Below, one piece after another: positions 53,299 to 63,254 of a DNA stretch of 63,254 nt. The stretch's first letter is position 1. Each line of letters opens with the position of its first letter. A program made the position numbers and the translations under genes. Location: NCBI RefSeq assembly GCF_000151315.2, contig NW_011887295.1, positions 2,078,249 through 2,141,502 of the forward strand, read 5' to 3'. A model generated the notes under the pieces. That model saw only the letters and a list, made by a program, of their open reading frames with translations. It ran no database searches and was not told the origin of the DNA. The DNA comes from Capsaspora owczarzaki ATCC 30864 (Eukaryota > Opisthokonta > Filasterea).

Positions 53299-54416
53299 GA
53301 TCACGACTTTCATTGGCACGAACGGCGATGACGCATTGATCTCAAACTAGCAATCGAGCGAGCGCTATGTGCTCTGTAGGATATTCTCGAGTGCGATTGG
53401 GTGGAGCGTGCTTGACACTTGCGTGTTGCACGATGTGAGCTTCGATGTCATGTGGAGTTTCGTGCAAGATCGGCTGTGACGCTGTGCGCAGAGTCGAGCG
53501 AACGCCAGCAAGAATGATCCAAATACCAAATCACATTGCGAATGGATTGTGACCACTCTATTTTGTTTTTGTTTTTGTTTTTGTTGTTGTTGTTGTTGCG
53601 GGTTTGTTGGCTTGTCTGTGCGATTTCCATTCCCGTCCACCAGTTTTAACGGCAACAGTAAGGCCAAATCGCATCATCAAACCCAAACAAAGGAGCGATT
53701 CGTGATTGTCGTTCGATTGTCTCGCTTGTCTTTGAACTTGGTCTCTACTGCGGTGCCACTGTGAAGAGGAGAGCAGCTCAGCACAAAGAACCACAAAGAA
53801 GCAGCCGATCGAGACGCGCTGCAATCTTGTGTCCTGCGGCTTTGCTCCTCCGATGCGCTCCTGTTGCAGCAATAGAATTGATGTGAGCAAAAGCAGTGTC
53901 ACGATGAAAGGAACAACATCACCGCTGCGACTATGAATGCATCAACGGCAGCGACGTCGCAAAAATCCAAACAAACAAAAAAACAAAAAAAAAAACAGCT
54001 TTATGTCTGCCGAGCTGATATGCGGTCGGTCGAGCTGCATTCTGCCGCGCTCCTCGATTCGCCGCTTGTCAAATCAAAGCAGTGGAGGTGATCAAAGAAG
54101 CGCGCATAGCAGAAGAGGGGAGAGGCAGGTCAACTTGTGAAAAGCGCCGGTTTGCGGCAAAATGGCACAAAACCCAACAAAAACCGCAATGAGCATGTGA
54201 GCGCGTGGCTGACACGCTCACGTTTCAGAACGGCGAACGAATGGGATGGAAGCCCATCCGCATCTCACTCACTCACTCACTCACTCACTCACGCACGCAC
54301 GCACATACAACCGAAGCTCAGCAATGTGGCGTTGCGGGCAAGCGTTTGTTGAAAAAAACTGCGAGCTCACCCGATCAGCGTCTCTGATTCAAAACACACG
54401 CGTCCACCCTCAACAG
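53299..54416. other. Intergenic region, no supported gene
   Basis: One kilobase without convincing coding signal. Contains a TTGTTG/TTTTTG-rich stretch (about 53560-53600), a poly(A)-rich run (53975-53998) and a CACT repeat (54269-54295) just upstream of the LRR receptor. Confidence 0.6.
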
Positions 54417-57400
54417 ATGGCAACCAAACGAATTGCCCCTGGTCTGCTGCTGATGCTGCTGATGCTGTTCTGCGCGGCAAATCACGTTCAGCTGGCACAA
54501 GCAGTCAATGCATGTGACCCTGGCGTGTGCGATTGCTTGGGAACCAGTGTCGATTGCAGTTATCGAGCTCTCACAACCGTTCCTAGCGCAATCCCTGTCA
54601 CCACAACCCGCCTGTAAGTGTCGCCGTCGAGTTGACCTCAAATTGAAGCTTTGCCCGTTCTGATTTGCGTACGGTCGATAGGTCTCTACAGGGCAACCTG
54701 ATCCCCAGCATTGCTGCCGGCGCATTTACAGGCCTAACTGCGCTGACAACCTTGTAAGCAAGCAGTGACATGACGAATCAAGCACCAAACAACTCACCCG
54801 TTTGCGACTCGATCTGTAGGCATCTCTACGCCAACCAGCTCACGAGCATTCCCGCTTATAACTTCACAGTCCTGACTGCCCTGAAGGATTTGTAAGCAAA
54901 CGCGAGGTCAAAAGAATCGCACGCATGCCTACCTGCTCACTCATTCGGATGACGCTTTCTGTAGGCGACTCGATAACAACCAAATCACCAGTATTTCGGC
55001 AAACGCATTCGTAGGCCTGACTGCACTGACGCAGCTGTACGCAAGCATGCGAGAAAGACATGACGAATCAAGCCAGCCATCACCATCGACTCACAATGTT
55101 TGCGGGTCCATCTGTAGCCTTTTGTATAACAACCAGATCTCCAGCATTCCGGCCTCTGCATGGGCAGACCTGAATACGCTGATCAACTTGTAAGCAAGTC
55201 AGAGGCAAGGAAGAATCACACTAAAAACGGCTCATTGGTTTGCGACTCTATCTGTAGAAGTCTGTATCAAAACCGGATCACCAGCATTAACGACGCTTCA
55301 CTGACAAGCCTCACTGCGCTGAAGACATTGTAAGCACCACGAAAAGACATGTAGAATCGCACTCTGAAGCGGCTAAATCACGTGCGACTTTTATAATGTA
55401 GAATTCTGGACAACAACCAAATCACCAGTGTTCCTGCTAACGCATTCGCAGGCCTGACGTCGCTCACCTACTTGTACGTCAGCCAAATAGTGAGAATCAT
55501 AAACAAACCGCTGACTCGTTTGCGACTGTATCCACAGGACCGTGCAAAGCAACCCGATCACCAGCATTTCCGCGGGCGCATTCGCAAGCCTGAGCGCGCT
55601 GACTTGCCTGTAAGCAAGCAATGACTGGAGACATCGCGCACAATGAGCTCACTCGCTTGCGACTCTGTCTGTAGATATCTGTCCTCCAACCAGCTCGTCA
55701 GTATTCCCGCAGACGCATTCACAGACCTCACTGCCCTGACTCTCCTGTAAGCAACCAAAGGGCATGAAGAACCACACACAAACGGCTCACGCGGTTTGTT
55801 TGCGACACTTGGTAGAAATCTGCGGGACAACCAGTTGACCAGCATTTCTGCGAACGCATTCACAGGTCTGGTTGCGCTGACACAGCTGTAAGCAAGCAAC
55901 GAAACGCAGATTGTCATGAGCAGTTCACTCATTTGCGCTCCATCTGTAGACAATTGCCGGGCAACCAGATCACTAGCATTGCAGCAGACGCATTCACAGG
56001 CTTGAATGCGCTGAGTTTCTTGTAAGCGAGCTACAGCTGGACGAATCAAGCACAAACAGCTCACTTGTTTGCAACATTTCATGTATTTGTAGGGATCTAA
56101 CCTCCAACCAGTTCAGCAGCATTCCCTCCTCTGCACTCACAGGCCTGCCTGCGCTTAGTACCTTGTAAGCAAGCGAGATACTGAGAACCACACACAGACG
56201 GCTCACGCGCTGGCGATATTCTCGATAGGATTTTGTACACCAACAGCATCACGAGCATTCCTGCAAACGCATTCGCAGGCATGACTGCGCTGCAAGCCGT
56301 GTAAGCAAGTCAAAGGCATGTAGTACAGACATGCACACCAACGGCTCACCCTCGTCTCGTATGCGACTCTGCCTGACAGAGTTTTGTCCACAAACCAGAT
56401 CACCAGCATTGCCGCCTCTGCATTCACCGGCCTGACTGCGGTGACATACTTGTAAGCAAGAGCACCTGAATCATGTCGTTGATTCGCCTCTGACTTTGAG
56501 TGACTGCTTAGGGTGTTGGATGGCAATCCTGTCACCACTTTGCCCCCGGGGCTGTTCCAGGGCTTGCCAAATGGATTGTATTTATCAGTTTCACAACAAT
56601 ACATGAGCCCCAACAACTTTACCTTTGGTGGGAATACTGTCGCTCCGCCCAGCACCTATGGCAGTGTCTCCGAACCATACCGTAAGTTTGAGAGGTGATT
56701 GCCGTGCGATCGTTTCACTGACGCTTGTACTGTACTGCAGCGTGTGATACAGGCTGTGCCACCTGCTATGCGGCTGGGTCTGGTGCGTGTTGTGCAACCA
56801 ATTGCCTGGCCTGCAATTCATCCGATTCCTGCACTCAGTGCTACGACGGTTATGTGTCGATGGGCAGCGTCTGCATCGCATCAGCCGCGACCAATGCGTC
56901 CGATGCGTCCATCGCGTCCACGCAGTCTGCTTCGGCGGCGTCGGCTATGTCTCTGGTTTCCGCCGCTTCAGCGCTTTCGGCGTCCGCTGCTGCTGCATCT
57001 TCGGCGTCACAGGCGTCCGCGTCATTGGCTTCTGATATTTCCGCAACCTCGGCATCAATGGCCTCACTGGTATCTGCATCAGTTGCTGTTGCATCCTCGG
57101 CTTCCATTGCCTCACAGGCGTCCGCATCAGCCGCCAGTGCTTCATCCGCATGGCAGACATCGGCAGTATCGGCGGCGTCCGATGCTCCACACGAATCAAG
57201 TGATGCTTCTTCTTTGCCGATTATTCTTGGAGTCATTTTTGGCGTGCTCGGCCTCCTCTTGTTGATTGCACTGTTCGTAGCCCTTCGGCGCCGTCGCTCG
57301 CCAAACGCATTGGCAACCACCAGCACAGCCACCAAACTGCGCGCATCAACTTCCGGGTCTGAACTGGCTTACCAGTCTGCTGAGCATAGCGACACTGCGG

Positions 57401-57936
57401 GAATCCTTGAGAATCCAACTTATGAAGCTGTGTCCTCTCCTGGCAACCCCGTCTTGTACGAAGATGTTGCCTCCTCAAGCCGCCTGGCGCCGGTGGGTTT
57501 GTCGGAACAGGTGTATGCCGAAGCGTCTGCGTCTGCATTCGGTACGGCCCAGGTTTCAGGAAGCGGCGTCGAGTATGCCGATACGCTGCTGCCCAACGCT
57601 TCGTCTGTGCGTGTGCCGTCCGCAAACGCGGCGACCACGTATTCGGCGATCGCTGTCGTGCCATCCGAGCAGACCTACGTCGCGTCGTCTGCTGCTAGCT
57701 CCCATGCCGTGTACGAGGATGTTGGCTCAAGGCCCCGGGCTCCTGTTGGTTTATCGGAACAGGTGTATGCCGACGCAGCGGTGTCTGGATCGGGTGTCCA
57801 GTACGCCAATCCTTTGCTCCCTGATCCCTCGTCTGTTCGCATGCCAGCCGCGACCTCGCCAACCACTTACGCGACGGTCGCTGGTGTGCCTTCCACGCAG
57901 ACGGGGAATGTCGACTACGCGTCAATTGCCAACTAG
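54417..57936 (+). CDS. LRR receptor with Cys-rich module, Ser/Ala stalk and tyrosine-motif tail
   Basis: Sixteen exons, 832 residues. Exon 1 (54417-54613) encodes a signal peptide and LRR cap closely similar to the receptor kinase (both ...HVQLAQAVNAC and PSAIPVTTT). Thirteen 72-nt LRR exons start at 54682, 54820, 54965, 55118, 55258, 55402, 55538, 55675, 55816, 55950, 56093, 56229 and 56380. Exon 15 (56512-56681) is the cap with PPSTYG. Exon 16 (56741-57936) carries CDTGCATCYAAG...CCATNC, a short Ser/Ala stalk (about 130 residues), a TM (IILGVIFGVLGLLLLIALFVALRRRR) and a 200-residue tail with about a dozen tyrosines and no catalytic domain. Tail motifs include NPTYEAV, VLYEDV, EQVYAEA, VEYADT, TTYATV and the last VDYASI, several fitting SH2 or ITIM-like consensus. 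Confidence 0.92.
54682..56451 (+). repeat. Array of 13 LRR exons, 24 codons each, phase 2-2
   Basis: Thirteen consecutive exons of exactly 72 nt, separated by introns of about 60-80 nt. Introns also resemble each other (GTAAGCAAG... and TGCGACTCTATCTGTAG-like ends), so the duplication units included intron DNA. This implies recent tandem exon duplication. Confidence 0.92.
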
Positions 57937-58729
57937 TAAACTGGCGATGTTGGTTTTCTGCAGCTCGAATGCATTCTAAAGTTGTTTTGTGTCGTTGTTA
58001 TGCTTCTCAATTTGTGTTGTCCTCGTGTTTTTGCGCTAGCTTCAATTTCCGATTCATCATTGTTGTCATTTTGTTCGATTCATCATTGTTGTCATTTTGG
58101 TGCTGGAAAAAAAGATTCCGAACTGAGACAAGTGTCCGCAGCTCGTCAAAGCTTTCGAGGATGGAACTGATCATCCGCGAGATAGGTGTAATGTTGCAAT
58201 GGCGGGCAACTTGTCCCTTGGTGCAATAGTGCTTGGCTTCGTTGTGAGGCTCCGAGTGACTCGATGACATTCTTTGTTTGGTTTTGTGCTCGTCCGTTCG
58301 AAATTCAACGAAAGGAAGGCACAAAGGTGCACTACTGCGCCTACAAAAGCACGGCAAAACTGTACTTGTGGTTGCTCGAATTTCGACGCAGAGCGTTCTC
58401 CGATTGAGGCGCCAGCTCACGCGTTTGTGTGATTCAGATGAAGTTGGGGAGTCCACAGCTCAATCGCAAAAAGCAAAGCCGGGGGCCGTCGTTGAATGAG
58501 CAACGATGTGCATTTCGAGTTTAGAGCTGAATGACTTGTTCTACCCCATGCAGACCTACAAGTGCTCGGCAGCGCGGTGGACGGACGGATCAATGAATCG
58601 ACATTGCTGACTTCGATTCGCTTCTTTCCGAACAACAACCCCCGTTGCTTTCGATTCGATGGAAGCTACTACAATCACTCCATTTTCCTAAAGCGTCGCG
58701 TCTCGGCTCAGTCTTCTTTCCTGTTTGTT
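57937..58729. other. Intergenic region, no supported gene
   Basis: Contains a short direct repeat (GATTCATCATTGTTGTCATTTT at about 58041 and 58077) and no convincing ORF. It probably holds the 3' end of the LRR receptor and the promoter of the Crinkler-like gene. Confidence 0.55.
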
Positions 58730-61701
<2,972 letters not shown>

Positions 61702-61830
61702 AGTGCTCACAAGCTCACAGCGGAACTCGAACAGATTGTTTTTCACGGTTGAAAGCTTTAGGAAGAATAACAAAGCAAAAAGAACTTAGGATCTGAGACA
61801 GTTGAATGTCGCCAGAATAACACTCCAAAA

Positions 61831-63113
61831 ATGCATGCAGGTGGAGTGCTCAAAGAGCTCACAGAGGAACTCGAACAGATGATCAGTCGAGCTGACGGTG
61901 GAAGGATTAGGCATTCCCCACCTATCAGCCTCCAGATGCGCCCAGTCTCTCGGTTGACTGACAATTGCATGCTTTGTCCACAGGTCCATGCTCACCTCAC
62001 AGCTGAGGAACAACAGCAGTACCGTGAATTGAAACACCCGCTTCTTCAAGCGCCATTCCGTAAGCGCCGTTTGACGAGATTGGTGCGAGCTGTTTCGACT
62101 CAATGTGTGCGCGCTCATGAACGCATGCTGGAACAACAGGAGAGCTGAAAAGCACGCCAGCCTTGATCCGCGATTCGCTCCGTGGCCTGATCACATTGGA
62201 GCGAAAGCAAGTACGTTTCTAGTCGAGCTTAATGACCGAATTGTGAAGTTTGTCTAATGGTGTTGCTCTGCAGGACAGCTACACACGACTGGAGAGAACC
62301 TCCTCCTCCATCGAGGCGCTGCTGCTGAAACGGATGAAAAAGACGCTCGCAAACGACACCGATCCACTTGAGCATCGGTCGTTTCTTGCTGCCACAATCC
62401 CCGGTACAGGGAACTCGTGTCTGTGTGACGCGTTTGTGCATCAAATTGCCCCGGCAGCTCATCGTAACAGAGATCGTTACGGAAGAAACAATCTGTTGTG
62501 CTTATCCGTCTCTTTCGACGGTCCTTCCGGTTTCGACTCTGCGAACGACTGGACAGTTCTCAAGCAAGCCAATCCGGAGCATGCTCTGTCGACTCGCCTG
62601 CTGGCTGCCTACTTTGAAATTCCCCCGAGGTTTTTTCAGGACAACTTTGAACAAACTGGCAGCTTCCAGGTCGCTGCTACGCTCCAGTTCATCCAAGAGT
62701 TTGAGTACTCGGCTCGTAACGACAGTCAGCAGCCCACGAGTCATGATCAACTGCCGTGGCTTGCCATCGCTGTTGACGGAATTCAACAGTTGCTTGGCTT
62801 TTCGAGCTGGCACAACGCTCAACGTCAACGTCGGCTGCTGGACAAGACTCTCGCGTCACTCAAGGCTGCCGTTAAGCGCCCCGCAGCGCGACTCTTTGTG
62901 CTTTACGCTGGCACTTTGTCCGATGACCTCACCACTGGCCTGATTGAGTCGCTCCACTCTCAAACCTCAACTTCAAGCAAGTTTGACGTGGATGAGGAGG
63001 AGGTGCCTGAACCCCCGCGCGTGGATGCAAACCTCGAGAGCCAGTTACATCCTTCCGATGGCATACCACGCCACATTGAGAAGGTTCTTGGTGTGTTTTT
63101 TTTTTTCAGGTGA
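61831..63113 (+). CDS. Second Crinkler/RHS-like NTPase-related protein (short or degenerate)
   Basis: Exons 61831-62059, 62140-62210 and 62274-63113; 379 residues. Phases agree. An alternative first exon boundary at 61982 is possible (CCACAG acceptor). A helical N-terminus (LTEELEQMISRADGG) precedes SFLAATIPGTGNSCLCDAF, which sits where Walker A would be but has Asn instead of the essential Lys; then LLCLSVSFDG, and WLAIAVDGIQQLLGF in the Walker B place. ATP binding is doubtful. The reading frame ends after a poly(T) run at 63095-63107 (GVFFFFR, stop); the coding-looking sequence that follows in another frame (to 63168) may mean a length error in the T run. It sits 130 bp after its larger relative. 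Confidence 0.55.
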
Positions 63114-63254
63114 AATTGTGTATTCAAGAATGATTCACAACCTCAAAAGCAAAACTCAGGAAGACTAATGAAAGAATAGCCCCCTTTTCAAGCAAAGTTC
63201 AACGAAATGGGCCCGTGTTTGAGTCTGGCCCTTCAGTACGCCCCCGATGCCGCG
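63114..63254. other. Right edge, nothing identified
   Basis: A 52-bp stretch after the poly(T) run stays open in another frame (EIVYSRMIHNLKSKTQED, stop at 63168). Nothing else is recognisable before the window ends. Confidence 0.5.

Noticed and set aside
63090-63110. A 20-nt GT...CAG poly(T) 'intron' that would extend the last gene to 63168
   Set aside because: Far below any realistic intron length; a length error in the T run, or a true stop, is more likely.

Overview
The window is nuclear DNA from a unicellular eukaryote with a compact, moderately GC-rich, intron-bearing genome. Introns are mostly 60-200 bp with GT..AG ends, and gene spacing is often under 500 bp. The gene set includes an adhesion-type GPCR, a receptor tyrosine kinase, an ADAM protease, multi-exon leucine-rich-repeat receptors and Crinkler/RHS-like NTPases. 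This points to a unicellular relative of animals, most likely a filasterean such as Capsaspora owczarzaki. That is an inference from gene content and style; no database was searched.

Layout. 245-2032 (-) is proteasome subunit beta PSMB4. 2518-3454 (+) is a secreted DOPA-4,5-dioxygenase-family protein. 5093-13639 (+) is a giant LRR adhesion GPCR with a Ser/Ala stalk of about 1,180 residues. 14017-17939 (-) is an LRR receptor tyrosine kinase with a shorter Ser/Ala stalk, interrupted by an assembly gap. 19025-23656 (+) is USP5/isopeptidase T with an unusual 192-codon insert. 23865-25753 (+) is an unrecognised His-rich single-pass membrane protein. 26127-32025 (-) is a 1,640-residue protein with three RA domains, an ArfGAP-like zinc domain, ankyrin repeats, a coiled coil and a helical tail. 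32437-33509 (-) is a TIP30/HTATIP2-like oxidoreductase. 34116-35388 (+) is a single C2H2-finger protein. 35860-39711 (+) is an ADAM17-like metalloprotease ending in a CUE domain. 40060-41874 (-) is a coiled-coil protein. 42244-46032 (-) is a type II P-type ATPase. 46807-51220 (-) is a DPP8/9-type dipeptidyl peptidase. 51926-53232 (+) is a p24/TMED cargo receptor. 54417-57936 (+) is a third LRR/Cys-rich/Ser-Ala receptor, with a short tyrosine-motif tail and no kinase. 58730-61701 (+) and 61831-63113 (+) are tandem Crinkler/RHS-like P-loop proteins.

The most striking system is the set of three receptors at 5.1-13.6, 14.0-17.9 and 54.4-57.9 kb. They share one ectodomain plan: signal peptide, small LRR N-terminal cap, LRRs each encoded by a 72-nt phase-2 exon, a PSTYG linker, a Cys-rich module and a Ser/Ala stalk. 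Each carries a different output: seven-transmembrane GPCR, tyrosine kinase, or phosphotyrosine-motif tail. This looks like combinatorial receptor evolution by exon shuffling. The ADAM protease, the RA/ArfGAP-like scaffold and the tyrosine-motif tails would fit adhesion or surface signalling in the same cell, but no physical link between these genes can be shown from sequence.

Exon coordinates were derived by hand from splice signals, reading phase and family similarity. Multi-exon models with consistent phase throughout (PSMB4, USP5, ArfGAP-like, DPP8/9, p24, the LRR receptors) are the firmest.
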